A stretch of 64,000 bases of DNA from positions 32,817,473 through 32,881,472 of the forward strand of contig NC_049904.1 in NCBI RefSeq assembly GCF_001411555.2. Direction: 5' to 3'. This document shows positions 11,192 to 22,878 of this stretch, piece by piece. The DNA is from Juglans regia. Lineage: Eukaryota > Streptophyta > Magnoliopsida > Fagales > Juglandaceae. A program made the position numbers and the translations under genes. A model generated the notes under the pieces. The model was given only the letters and a program-made list of their open reading frames with translations. It searched no databases and had not been told where the DNA came from. Within the stretch, counting starts at the first letter, position 1. Every line of letters begins with the position of its first letter.

Positions 11192-11648
11192 CCATTTCAA
11201 ACATGCTTTTTCGTTGTAGAGATTGAGTTGGATCGTAAATTGCTGTTTCGTGATTTTATTTCTAATTGCAAACCAGACTAATCAATTCCTTCAAGCAGAG
11301 CATGAATTCGTTCGTGATCTTGTAGTACTACTATTGCATCATTGAATTAGTTAATAATCACTAATCATCCACACGAGTACGTAGATCGATAATAAATAAT
11401 ATTTGGGACGTTCTACGCATGAAATGTAATAATCTTTACGAAGAATGACTAGAAGAAAAGATTCCAAAAATGATATCTTAGAGGTGAGAATGTACTGAAC
11501 ACCATCGATTTATATCTAATATAGAACATAATCATAATGATAGATTTGCATCTCACTCCTCGGGAAAACATTTGAAAAGATAAAAAACCAAATACTCATG
11601 CACGAATAATATTGAAATTTCTCGACTGCTAGCTCGCTCATGTCTCTA
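9396..11648. other. Distal HIPP1 unit and HIPP2 3' flank, no gene
   Basis: About 9690-10260 aligns with parts of 14130-14830 and 26910-28140 (TAGTCGTTTG, GGTCGGATTATT, TTGGCACGAACAG, CAAGGCGAGTT). About 10800-10990 is MITE-like. 10470-10495 has CATGCATGCATG. 11151-11190 is a TA microsatellite. ORFs here show no domain. Confidence 0.5.
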
Positions 11649-12233
11649 TTAAGAACAGTAATATGTAATCCCTGACGGCGCATAGAATGGATGAGAGGAG
11701 TAGGAAGACATATAAGGCCACGCCAAGTATTCTACTTTCGGTTCTTCTTTCTTCTCCTCTTTCTTGTCTTCCGTCACAGTAATTATTTCTGCAAATCCCA
11801 CTTTCTTCCTGAGTAATTTTGTAAGTTTTACCGTATCAATCCTTTCTCCTTTTACTTCTATTTGGTTCTTTTCATCTCCTTTTAAAGATGCCGACACCAC
11901 CCCTGAATATATATGTACACCCATCAAAAAAAGATTGAAATTGAAAAATATATTGTAATTTTCAGTATTAATAAAATTATAATATCTTATCGACCCAATT
12001 AAATGTTGTATTTCGTTACCTGAAATGCCGACTGCAATCTTCAAGGCTTTGGACCTGACTTTTTGTCCATCCAGCTCACCAAAAAAGGACTTGTGGCCAT
12101 CCATCTCCACCTTGATCACCACCGTTTGCTGCAAAAAAAGCCAAGTCATTAACTTAATTTCAACCAGCAAAAAACTATACATGAGTAGTGAATTTGTTTG
12201 CTATGAATGATGAATCGATTCCGATACCTTCAT
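11649..12233 (-). CDS. HIPP2: HMA-domain protein of HIPP46/47 type, lacking CxxC and CaaX
   Basis: Exons 12233-12228 (ATG AAG), 12128-12020 and 11902-11649 give 122 residues with correct GT-AG sites and continuous phase. The HMA core shows 'QTVVIKVEMDG', 'RSKALKIAVGIS', 'GDEKNQIEVKGE' and 'TKLLRKKVGFAEIITV', then an EDKKEEKKEE linker and a WPY motif. The metal-loop CxxC is absent: residues 12-25 read DGHKSFFGELDGQK, longer than the usual loop. The C-terminus ends ITYYCS instead of the family's VRD...CSIM; a two-base difference near GCGCCGTCAGG versus GAGGTCAGG in HIPP1 shifts the frame. A TATA box lies at 12412-12422. The protein is expressible but probably neither prenylated nor a classic copper binder. 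Confidence 0.85.
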
Positions 12234-12411
12234 GATTGTGTTGGTTTTTCAGCTAAGATTGATGATGAGTATTGAGTATAGGACTGGCCAGAAGACTGAT
12301 CACGTTCTCTAGGATCAGAGAAAGGTACTGATAAAGGTGAAGGTAGCTTGGAAGGGGAGAGATATAGTATTTCTTGTTGTTTTGAGGTACTCGGCTGTTT
12401 GAGATATGCTG

Positions 12412-12422
12412 CCATTTATAGG
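12412..12422 (-). promoter_or_regulatory. TATA box of HIPP2
   Basis: CCTATAAATGG on the minus strand lies 179 bases upstream of the ATG. The same position is conserved in HIPP3 (26103-26113) and HIPP1, and lost in HIPP4. Confidence 0.6.
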
Positions 12423-12915
12423 TCTCTTTCTCTTCGGAGACTTGACATGTCCAACAGTCTATACTTTGTCTGCATACTTTTTAACGTTTTCTACGATGAT
12501 TCCCTCGCGTTCACTCGGAGCTGATCTGGTCAACATCAAATATACGTAATCCCCGCGCCAACGCAGAAGACTACTTCTACGTGACTTTAATACAAAAGTG
12601 GCTTTATTTAACATTAAAAAACAAAAGTGGCTTTATTTAGACGAATAATAAATTAATGTTAATTTTATTTTGAACTTTATTTTTTAGTTACTAACACATT
12701 ATATATTATTTTATGAATCGATCTTTAAATGAAAAATTATTTAAAATAAAGTACATCAACTAGTGATTTGGTGGACTATTAAAATTTAGAGAAAATCTTC
12801 TAACAAGGAGTGTTATGGGCCAAACAATACCCTCCAATGGTGTCTTGACATGTAGGCCACCCACGAGACTTTTCCAAATTGGAAAGGAAACGCCACACGC
12901 GCGCGGAATCGACCG
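12423..12915. other. HIPP2 upstream flank
   Basis: The first 300 bases align with the HIPP3 flank at 26114-26430 (GACTTGACATGTCCAACAGT, TGGCTTTATTTAGACGAATA). No gene is seen. Confidence 0.5.
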
Positions 12916-13321
12916 CATTGTTTTAAATATCGTATTAGGCCCGCCGTATATGCCGTACTAGTCACTGTTTTGATACAATTATTACATATATTTCATATCG
13001 GCCGATATTTTAACATATAGTAACTTGTATTTCGATTCGTATTGGCCGATATTTTGATCTTCAATTTATTTTTATTTTATTTTTTTAAATTACAAACTTA
13101 TTTTTTTACTCTCAATTCAAATTAAACTATTTATAATTTTTATATATGTATTTATATATAATTTATTAATATATAAACTATTATTTTAGAATATAATATA
13201 TATATATAATTTATTCATATATCGACTATCTCGAAACGGTATACGAAATGGTATCAGTATCTAAATATTTCATTCTAGTGTCTTGTTCGATATGGCATCT
13301 GGTACAATATTCAAAACTTTG
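12916..13321. mobile_element. Diverged copy of the CGGTACCGG MITE
   Basis: The ends CATTGTTTTAAATATCGTA and ACAATATTCAAAACTTTG, the GGCCGATATTTTGAT interior and the TCGACTATCTCGAAACGGTA tail parallel 4879-5332. Flanking 8-mers no longer match well, so this copy is older. Confidence 0.65.
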
Positions 13322-14499
13322 CTCAGCGGCGTCTGGACAGGGACTCAACAGGAGCTCAACGGCGTTTGGGCGTGGCTTGACAGCATCTGGACAGGGATCG
13401 AAGGAGTCTCGCATCAGCTCGATGAGTGAAAGGAAAAACAGCAGATGAAATTCGTAGGCTTCACACTTTGATTTCTCATTAACAATCCCATGTAACTGAT
13501 CTCATTTGTTTAATTTGTAATGCGCTAACGTGACGTGTTTGGATTTGTGGGTGTTAAACGGACTACAATACCCAGTCTGTTCTAAAGAGAAATTATAAAA
13601 TTTAACGTATTATGTGAAATCGTATAAATTTATGGGTTTATTTTGTAGAATCTAATTATAGATGTAACACTTATCTTAGAGCTCGTTTGGATACTAAAAA
13701 TATTTTAAAATATCTGTTAATAATTTGTGAATATCAATGAAATAGTTTGAGAAAAAAATTGAATAAAAATATTATAAATTTAAGAAAAAAATTATTTAAA
13801 TATAATTTTTAATATAATTTTTGTTTTAAAATTTAAAAATATTGTAATATTTTTTGTATTTTGTTTGGATGTTTAAAAAAATTATAATGATTATATAAAA
13901 AAGTTAAACAGTTGAAATTATAAAATATTTTATGTTGGAATGATATTTAAAAATAAAATAGTATAGAGCAGTCGTGTTTACATACGAGCCTCAATATAAA
14001 TAAGAATATATTTCATAGGTCAACAAGAGAGAGAAATAAGTGACGGCAAAAAATGGAAATGTTGAAAAGGAAAGACAGACAGGCACAACCCAATGTATTT
14101 ACACTTTAGAGTGGTCTATTTTTCAGTCGTTGTGGAAAATTAATGGTTGGTACTAACAATTTGAAGGTTCCCCATTGCTTTCAGGTCTGCCTCCTTCAGA
14201 CTAGTCGTTTGAGGTGGTCGGATTATTAAATGGTTTTCACAACGACCCTTTTGGCCACATTGGGAGAAATCAACACGCATGGAGTCCATTGACTCCATAT
14301 TTTAAGTCTTTCTATGTACCGTGTAGCTTGTTGAATTCTTTCGAGTAGGTTAAATATTTTAAAAAAATTATATATTTTTTTATATCTTTAAATATTTTAA
14401 AAAAATTATAACATTCTTAAAAAATAATTACTTAATCACTAAATAAAAAGAAAATATCGAAAGAATTCGCCACATATACATATTCTTGGTGACTTGGCC
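13322..14499. other. Duplicated intergenic DNA with a TTTGGATACTAAAAATATTT MITE
   Basis: About 13680-13985 is an AT-rich MITE-like unit with a counterpart at 26530-26860. About 14040-14480 aligns with 26870-27230 (GTTGAAAAGGAAAGACAGAC, GAGGTGGTCGGATTATTAAA). No gene is seen. Confidence 0.5.
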
Positions 14500-15625
14500 T
14501 CGTTTGCATTCAAAATTCACATCAATTCATCTCATCTAATCTAATCTTATAATTATAATTTTTTTAAATTCTCACATAAAATATAATAAATAATTTAATT
14601 TTTTTAAATTTTAAAATAATTTTTTTAAATTTTTACATAAAATATAATAAATAATTTAATTTTTATTCTACTATTTACTATTCATTTTAATACATTTCGT
14701 TTTTTCTTAACTTGTAGATCGGCAGGAACATTGTACGAAGTATGGAGGCCTAAAGCCACCTAACGCTAACTACTTGGCACGAACAGGGTGTGACCGTGTG
14801 AGAAACACGACACCTCGAGCAAGGCAAGTTGCAACCTCTGGTACTTCGTTTAGGATGATTTTTGTTTTCTGACAAAGTTTTTCTAGAACGAAGAATGTGA
14901 TTGGTCAACTAAAAAATAAGAACCTCGAGGCGTATAGAATTTATCTCCTCTTCTTGATACATGTACGAACGCGTTGATGCTCAGTTTCTGACGTAATAGT
15001 CAACAAAAACGCGTTGAGTGCAAAACTCCATCAAAATCATCTCTCTCTAAGATTTCGTTTGTATTCGTAATTCATCTCAATTCACTTCAATTCATCTCAT
15101 CTAATATCATCTCATCACTATAATTTTCTTAAATTTTCACACAAAATATAATAAATAATTTAACTTTTATTCTACTATTCACAAACTATCTCAACTCATC
15201 TCTGAATCCAAACCACTCTTAAAAAGGTTTGAAACTTACCTGTGATGAATGATTTTGCAGTCATTGTCTTGAGTTTATCCAGTTTAGAAGTTGAATTGAG
15301 TTGAAATTAATTCAGTTCAGTCTAATTTTAAATTGATTATAAAATTTAAACACTCAATTCTCAAATCATTAAATTCATCTCAATTCAAGATTTCTTTATA
15401 CGTAAGATCTATAACTTTTTTTAATTCAACACATTTTTACACACGGAATCTATAATCTTTTTGAACTTTTCATAAATATATCTAAATTCATCTTAATATT
15501 CAAACACACATAAACTCATCTTAGATAGATCCCACAAAACTTATTACAACATCTCCACTAACTACTATTCATAAAGAATTAAAGTCATCTCAACTCAGCT
15601 CAACATCCGAAGAAGACCTAAAATT
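14500..15625. repeat. Cluster of R1-related MITEs
   Basis: 14500-14690 and 15050-15225 carry TCATCTCATCTAAT, ACAAAATATAATAAATAATT and ACAAACTATCTCAACTCATC. 15270-15625 is a related unit that recurs at 46190-46535. Unique DNA at 14710-15010 aligns with 28010-28260. Confidence 0.6.
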
Positions 15626-16169
15626 TATTTTGTTTTGTCTTGGTGATTGTCATCCAAATAGGACCTAATTTCGTATTAATTATTTATTTAAATATTATAT
15701 AATAAAAAAAATATTCTTAATTTCATATTTATTATTCTTCTTTTTGTCTATTTTATTTTTGTCATATTTTACAGCCAGTCATCTGTTAATTTTTAATCTA
15801 ATAAAATATATTTTATGCTGAGTTTCATAATTTATAATATGCACTTCTATGATAATTTTATATTTAATAATATAACCATTATATCGTTTATTCTAATTAA
15901 ATTATTGTCTTTACTTATATTTTCAATGATCATTTTATGATAATATCTAAATTTTAGAGTATAATAGAAAAGTCAAATGTGGTATGATATCCAGATCTCC
16001 GTCTTTATATCCCTTCTAAATAAAATTATGATATTATAATTTCTATCTAATTATAGATAAATATTACATTAACGTGTGTATTTTATAATTATAATATTTA
16101 ATGTTGAAATTTCAAACTTCTCTAGTTGAGGGGATTCTTCTCCTTTCAAAGTTTAAATTTCTATCTAAT
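15626..16169. other. AT-rich duplicated DNA, no gene
   Basis: 15660-16030 is near-identical in word order to 28705-29290, including CAAATGTGGTATGATATCCA. It belongs to the segmental duplication. Confidence 0.55.
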
Positions 16170-16184
16170 TAGTTGAATAAGGTT

Positions 16185-16705
16185 TTTTTTTTTTAAATAA
16201 ACCTCATTGTATTCAATTTCAAGTTGTAACTGAATTAGTATACATTTCGTCTATCCTTAACTGATTAGTAATACACTCAGGGCCCTCCTCCATCCAATAC
16301 AAATCGTTCACCCCATGTACTGCCCCTTTTGCAAGTTGATGAACAACCTCATTACCTTCTCTATGAGTAAACCTAATCTCCCATTCTGGATAGACTCTCA
16401 GTTTCTGCTACAGATCTTCCACCAGATGACTCAAACTTGAATCATTCATCTCTCCCATCTTCACAGCTTCGATCACACCCTTTGCATCCTCTTCAATTAT
16501 AACCTCTCTCACTCCCAACTCTTCACATAGGGCCTCCCACATGGCAAAACACTCAGCCCCAAAGGCATCATAGTTAACTTCTCTTATAATAGAAGTTGCA
16601 GCAAACACCTCACCCTTTCCATCTCTTATAATCCCCCCAATACCCATCATTTTAGAAGACACATTGATGGCTGCATCAAAATTTGCCTTTAATTTCAGGT
16701 CACCA
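16185..16705 (-). mobile_element. 5'-truncated LINE with RNase H domain and 15-bp TSD
   Basis: The minus strand encodes the plant-LINE RNase H domain: ANFDAAINV, GIGGIIRDGKGEVFAA, GAECFAMWEAL, EEDAKGVIEA, then a stop, then IRFTHREGNEVVHQLAKGA. The acidic residues of FDAA, GAECFA and EEDAK are retained. The 3' end is a poly(A), seen as T-run 16183-16194 on the plus strand. The direct repeats TAGTTGAATAAGGTT at 16170-16184 and 16706-16720 are perfect target-site duplications. One internal stop makes it non-coding as a whole. Confidence 0.9.
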
Positions 16706-16856
16706 TAGTTGAATAAGGTTGAGTTCCCTTTTTCTTCCCTTGATTTTGACTTAGGCCTGGTTAAGTTCTTCCCTTTCTATTAGCTTGATGTGTGTGCCTC
16801 TATCCTAGCAGCAATTAGTCTCTTGGTAGCAGCATATTTGAATATGGAAATGCTTG

Positions 16857-17340
16857 TAAGAGCATTAGCATTGGTGTGTAACTAAATATTTAGGTAAATT
16901 TTGAATAAAATGTCACCTATTGTTTTTTGCCTATCCATAATAATTTATATCCCATATTGAATTAGCCATATCACAAGCTATAATAATAAAATACGATAAC
17001 TTTAAAAAAGATTTTATTAACACATTAATGTATATCTTTTATATATTTTTTACCTAGTTTTTTATTTTACTTTTCATAATTTCTAATAATCTACACATCA
17101 AAATATATAAAACCTATCAAGAGAACATAGAAGAGAGTTTGACAGTGAGGGAAAGACATGACAGAGAAAATAACATAAATTAATCAATTGGAATGTGAAT
17201 AATGATCATACATATTTGGTTATAAACGATAGCATTTAAGGCAAACCATTTGACTCTTTCAATACAGACAATTTTAAGGTATTATTAACCAAATTTTAGA
17301 TTGCAAAGGCATTTGGCTAAGCCAATGACAATGTTTTAAG
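16857..17340. mobile_element. AGAGCATTAGCATTGG MITE
   Basis: The left end is AAGAGCATTAGCATTGGTG and the right end GGCTAAGCCAATGACAATG. The interior contains GAATTAGCCATATCACAAGC and AT-rich DNA. The related full copy at 46711-47212 has matching ends. A second right end (TTTGGCTAAGCCAATGCCAA) lies near 17736-17755. It may be Harbinger/Tourist-like, but the TSD is not clear. Confidence 0.6.
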
Positions 17341-17999
17341 AGACTCGGTTGCTTTTCCCTCTAGTTGAGGAGATTCCCATCCTTCATTGTCTTTTAGTTG
17401 CTTACAGTCATTAGCTTTCCCGAAATTATGTACGTACAACATCACATATTATTGGTTCAGTAACAAATAAATGTAAAGAATTTATTTGTCTTATACATAA
17501 GATTAATTTCTTATCGTCTCCACGGGCAAGAAATTAAGCATAATATAATTCAGTTGAACGAAATAATAATAAGAAATTAAATGGCCTTGCTACAACAGAA
17601 GTTATATTTGTTGATTTCATGTGTTACCGCAACTCAAGAGTTGGATGGTTTTATGATGCCTAATCCAATCAATGTAGTCCAACTTATAGTCACACTAGTT
17701 CAATTAAGGGTTGCACTAGCATTGGCTTACTGGCATTTGGCTAAGCCAATGCCAATACTCTAAAGAGATCAAAGGACAATTGCCCGAAGCCAAACTATCA
17801 CACGACACTATGTTAAAAGAGGTGCTGACCCTACAGTAAATATGAACAGCAAACAACGTGCATTGAATGCCACAACATGTAAACATTACAACATGGTTGT
17901 TTCTTGCACTAATCACAATGGAATTTTCTAGCAAAAATAGATGCTATCAACAATTTTTTCGAATAACTTTGATAAAGAAATATGATAGTTATAAGTAAA
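17341..17999. other. No gene recognised
   Basis: It contains a second MITE right end near 17736-17755. Short ORFs at 17581-17763 and on the opposite strand have no recognisable domain. Confidence 0.4.
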
Positions 18000-18735
18000 C
18001 TTTTAGGTTACAAATGACCATACTGGGAGGGGTAGTTCCCACTTGGCCCATCCTGATTGGGCCTGAGCCCAACACTGGGTCCCATTCTAGCCTAAGTCTC
18101 ACTATTCCAAGGCCTCAGAGTCGCCAAAAGGTTCAAGCCCTCAAGATCGTATTAGCAAAAGAAAGATTTGTGACGTGGGAAACCACACAGTGGGGACAAA
18201 TGGGACTTGATGACTCAGATATCTCCTCTTACACCTAGCGTTAAGGGGTTACGCCAGTAGATAAATGGAAGATGCAGATGACCATCCATTCTCTAATAGA
18301 GGGGAACAGAAGTGACTATGCCGTTCACCTACCATCGGAACTCGCCCTGGGAGCCAAGCCTCATTAAAAGTGCCATTTAGTTCCGTATTGAATACTCTGC
18401 CTCAAAACACCACGTCGCATTAAATATCCAAACTAATACAAATGCATGTGGGACGACTTAACCCTGACATAAGGAACAAAATGTCCCCTAGGGACTTCGC
18501 ATAAAAACCCAATCCTAAGTACTAATAAGTCTCTTTGGACTCAATTATTCTAAGGCTAATACAAAAAATACGCAAGACTAACTTAGACAGCAAAGGTTCC
18601 TCGAGTCCACCCTCTTCTTTGTATTCACTGGTAAAGATCATGGCTCGAGTTGTTAGAGCCTTGTTTAGGCGTATAAAACATGGCGTTAACACAATTTGCC
18701 CATAAATACTCTTAAAACACACGGTTATATCTTCT
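18000..18735. mobile_element. LTR-like sequence, probably from a Gypsy-type element
   Basis: A GC-richer block with transcript-start-like ACTTCGCATAAAAACCC followed by CGCAAGACTAACTTAGACAG, a layout common in plant Gypsy LTRs. No internal coding region is attached. No TG...CA pair or TSD could be fixed. Confidence 0.4.
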
Positions 18736-19109
18736 AATATTAACTCATTTGTATTGTAATTTAAATATATGATTCATTTTTCATTGGGCTTAATCAATTT
18801 TAATCTTATTTCCTTGCATATAAACATTGGTGGCTTCAAAGGGTGGCTTCCACAATCCGAAACCATACTAACAATGTGTTTTAAGTTCATGGGGTTTTAT
18901 ATGAACAATACTCTATTTATTATGAGTAATAATACATACAATTATAAAGTGCACAAGCTTTGTGTACTTATTTTTAAAAAGTGAGTAAATATGACACACA
19001 CATGAAAAAATTAATTTTTTAATAATAAGCTCCAATATTTTTCAAAAGAAGTGTACTACGCATGCATAACCTATGATTGTATATCGCATTATTCTTTTGT
19101 TGCTAGAGT
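18736..19109. other. AT-rich DNA, no gene
   Basis: No feature is supported. Confidence 0.4.
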
Positions 19110-21065
19110 TTCATATATTGGAAGAAGTCGGGCGTTGAGGTCTAATCATCATCCAATCATCCATTTTTTAAGGAAATTTTATACCAAAATTCAAATAATA
19201 TATAAATAACATTTCTACTGAATTTCTAATTATCCACTGTTCACATTATAATGAATCAAATTATTTATTACATGAAATGACATGAAAATATTTATAGTTT
19301 TCAAATGTAAGTCTAACCTGAGAAATTATTTCAAAACCATGATTTTAAAATTGTTAACCAAATATCAAAAATTATTGTCCAGAACAACTTTTGATTATAA
19401 AGAAACATTGTACTTTATTTCAAAAATATTTTCAGACGCAAAGATATTCTGACTTTTAGTTGAAAGAAAAAATATTATTAGAGCATCCACATCTCCTTTC
19501 CTATAAATTTTCCTAAATTTTATCCTAAACTCAATCTTTCAAAAATCACCTACATCCCATTTTCCTATAATTTTTGGGTAATAATAGTTTTGAAAATATT
19601 ACGGTTTTAAAATTAATAAAATGTTTAATAAGAATTTGTCATTTCTAGCGGTATTTTATTTTACAACCAAGAGAATGTTTACATCCATAATATTGTCTCA
19701 ATTCTATTTACAAGTATTGAAACTATCCATACACCGACCGCAAAAGTTCTGTACATGTGCCCATAATATTTCTTAGAAATTTTCAAAATAAATTCTCAAA
19801 TCAATTAACCTCGATAGTGAAATTGCTATAATGAAACTGGTTTTATCTAGTTTTCTCGTGCGCCTCTCTAAAACAATTTATAGTCGATGTCGAATAATTT
19901 GGATCTCCATTGATGCTTGTATCTTTCGGAATTTGGTTTTTAACCGGTTTATTATAATTTTGCCATATGCTAGTATTTTTGGGGTCATACCAATAGAAAA
20001 AAACCTGCAATGATGCCCAGCCTGCAAAATTGACTGATACATATTAGCAAACAAGACTACCAACAAATGACGTACCCCATAGTTTTGGCAACCGAAAAAT
20101 CGGTGCCCCTCGTCGTCCGTATGGGCATTTCTTCGATATGTTTTAATTCCACAATAACATATTAGGAATTCATTTTGACGAAAATTTACAGAATGTGAGA
20201 TATTGCTAGTGCTACTACGTGATTCACTCATTGGGTAGTGTTGTCTTTTCTTTTGGTTCAAGCTTGTGGATTCAAACACATTAGAAGCTTAAAAGCAATG
20301 AGGACAATATATTGCAAACCGGCTCAGGAAATGGATTGTGACATATAGGAAGTGTTAATTTTCTTAATGGTTGCAACACAATCGGTTGCCAGTATTCATT
20401 GACCATCCGAGTTACCCTATCAATGAGTATGTTCTAATTCTCCTTTGTCCCCACCGAACTTTGTCATTATCACAGCCGAAGGGTATACAATTAACTTCCA
20501 ACAACACAATCCAACCAACAATCGAGATGTATGAGAAATAAATAAACATGCTAAATGGATGAAAAACAGTAACATATAGTGATACTACACAACATGCTAA
20601 GTGGAAATGAACAACACGGTAAATAGATTAAAAAAAAACAAAAACAAATGATAATGATAGAAAACAGTGGCTAAAACAATAATAGGAAATGATACAAAAC
20701 AATTAGAGAAATATTTCTTGACAAGGACACTTGGAAAGGAAAAACTGTTGGTATGTTAAAACAACTTGTTTCATACAGTATGTTTAATACATGTTAAAAC
20801 AGAGTATTAATAAAGAACAAATAGCATGTATGCTAAATAAATAAGAGCAGCCAAGTCCGCTTCAAAGGCTCATATTCTCTAAAATAGAATAAAACATGTT
20901 AAAACAGAATCACATTCATGTTAATATAGTTTGTTAACATAATACTAATAAATAAACAAACAACATGCATGCCAAATGAATAAGAGCAGCCTCATCCGCT
21001 CTCCTAAAGAACGACATTATTTAAATTTACGGCATGGCATGTTAACCTCAACATCAGTCAAGCAT
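19110..21065. repeat. Duplicated segment A carrying a GRF zinc-finger gene
   Basis: The 1.95-kb stretch aligns end to end with 29796-31763, beginning ATATTGGAAGAAGTCGGGCG and ending near CAAGCATTTAAATTT. Differences are point changes and small indels. Confidence 0.85.
19878..20279 (-). CDS. GRF-type zinc-finger protein, small uncharacterised plant family
   Basis: The minus-strand ORF shows a GRF zinc finger: CYCGIKTYRRNAHTDDEGHR then FFGCQNYG, with the family's Cys-x-Cys-Gly start and RFFGC signature. A 54-nt in-frame GT...TTTTGCAG segment (20022-20075) looks like a short intron. Splicing joins 'CQNYG' to 'AGHHCRFFSIGM' and then a basic helix 'YGKIIINRLKTKFRKIQ', the usual C-terminal layout. 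The product is 115 residues if spliced and 133 if not. GRF fingers bind nucleic acid in other proteins; the role of these short plant proteins is unknown to me. It is open here but frameshifted in the paralogue at 30734-30997. It could be part of a transposon rather than a host gene. Confidence 0.6.
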   Translation of the reverse strand: MFESTSLNQKKRQHYPMSESRSSTSNISHSVNFRQNEFLICYCGIKTYRRNAHTDDEGHRFFGCQNYGVRHLLVVLFANMYQSILQAGHHCRFFSIGMTPKILAYGKIIINRLKTKFRKIQASMEIQIIRHRL

Positions 21066-22029
21066 TTAAATTTTTTCCCATTGGACTTATAATGGTTTGT
21101 TTTTTTATTTACAGCATGCATAAGATAGAAGCCCAAGCTTGAATGGTTGCAAAACCTTCAACCTCGATTGTCTTTGTGGAAACTATCAAAATAAAAGGTG
21201 GTCATTCGTGTTAGGATTACACTGTCATATCGATCGAGCCCCATTGACAACACTCCTGCTTTTACACTTCGAATAATAATTAGAACGATCATCACAACCT
21301 CACACTATACATGCAGCCCCAACAATAGCCCTAAATCAATACCAGAAGTTACAAAGAACAAATATAGAACATTTATGGCAGGGTGAATGAAATAGGTGTA
21401 GAAGAGAATTAGGTAAGCCATCAACACAAAACAGGTGTAGAACAACAGAATGGAAAAAATCAACACAGCTAAAATTACAGAGGCACGAGAAAAAAGAGTG
21501 GCTAAACTCGAACTCAGAATAAGGACTAGGTATCCCATTTAATAATTCAACATATAGTGGCAAAAAATCACAGCACGGTTTTAAATAACAGTGGCTGAAC
21601 TCGAACTCAAATAACATAAAACAACAGAATCACCAAAATTGTCAACAATTCTTGAAATTATAGAGGCACATGAGGAGGTTTCCATCCCTTAGAGAATCAA
21701 CACATGTATCTCATTCAATTCACAGAACATTTGAATCATAGTGACTCAACAAAGATTACATAGGTTTGAATCTAATCCAACCAACATAGAGTGGCAGTGC
21801 CTTAACATCAAAGCATCACAACATAGAGGCTAAAACAGAAACACTAGAATTACAATAGCAACTGGCGCATAAAACCAACAAGAGCCATATCTCAGGAAGC
21901 AGAAAAAATACAAAATCTCATAGGCACAAAATCTCACAGATTTACAGCATGAAAGCATCACAACATCACAACATAGAGGCTATAACATAAGAAAAACTTT
22001 ATGTACAATCATTTTTGCATACTTCTAGC
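21066..22029. other. Intergenic DNA, no gene
   Basis: Repeated motifs such as CATCACAACATAGAGGCTA (near 21816 and 21968) hint at local duplication. ORFs lack domains. Confidence 0.4.
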
Positions 22030-22870
22030 TAGGGCTGTAAATAAACCAGTCTATTCGATAGCCCGCTCAGTACTCGCTTGATTAAACTTGACTTGTGAAA
22101 AAAAAAAAACTTGTTCGTAAAAGCAGATACTCGCTCAATTTGTAAACGACATATACCCAACAAAACTCGACTCAACTCGACTAAGGCTTGTTAAGGCCCG
22201 CTCGTTAGCTCGACTCGATTAAAATTCATTCATATATTGATAAATATATACATACACTTATATATACATATATATATGTATTAACTAATAATATAAGCAT
22301 ACAACTTTTATAATTAAATATATCATATGTAATTTAATTACTTATGTCTATATAGTAAATATACTTCATAGGTATATTTTATAATTTGTATAATAATTAG
22401 TCGATAAAATTTAATAATTTCATATACTTGTACGTGAGAACCATATATGAAATAGATATATGTTATCATATTAAGTGTAAGTATTAATAATATGTGTAGG
22501 CATATAATATATTGTTATTTTGGATAAATATCAACTAGTTAGATATTAATTATATATAAATTTTTTAAAATTTAATAATTCAATAGAAGTTATACTTGTT
22601 AGTTGTATAAATTCAATATTATATCTTTTTCTTAATTTATTAATTATTAAATCTTATTCAAAAAATTAAAAAATAAATAATTCGAGCTCAAGCTCGGGCT
22701 CGACTCGACTCGACTCGAACTTGTTTGTAAGACGAGCTCGAGTTAAGAGTTTAATTTATCGAGTGGAGCTTGAACAAATAAAAAAAAAAACATCTCGAAT
22801 TCAAGTATTTTGAGTCAAGCCGAACTCAGCAAGCCAAAGACCAGCTCGGCTTGGCTCGATTATAGCCCTA
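22030..22870. mobile_element. hAT-like element, second member of the GAGCTCG family
   Basis: It starts TAGGGCTGTAAATAAACC and ends GGCTCGATTATAGCCCTA. The flanking 8-mers CTTCTAGC (22022-22029) and CTTCTCGC (22871-22878) match at 7 of 8. The subterminal regions are rich in CTCGACTCGA and GAGCTCGAG, as in 6884-8377. No transposase. Confidence 0.85.
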
Positions 22871-22878
22871 CTTCTCGC

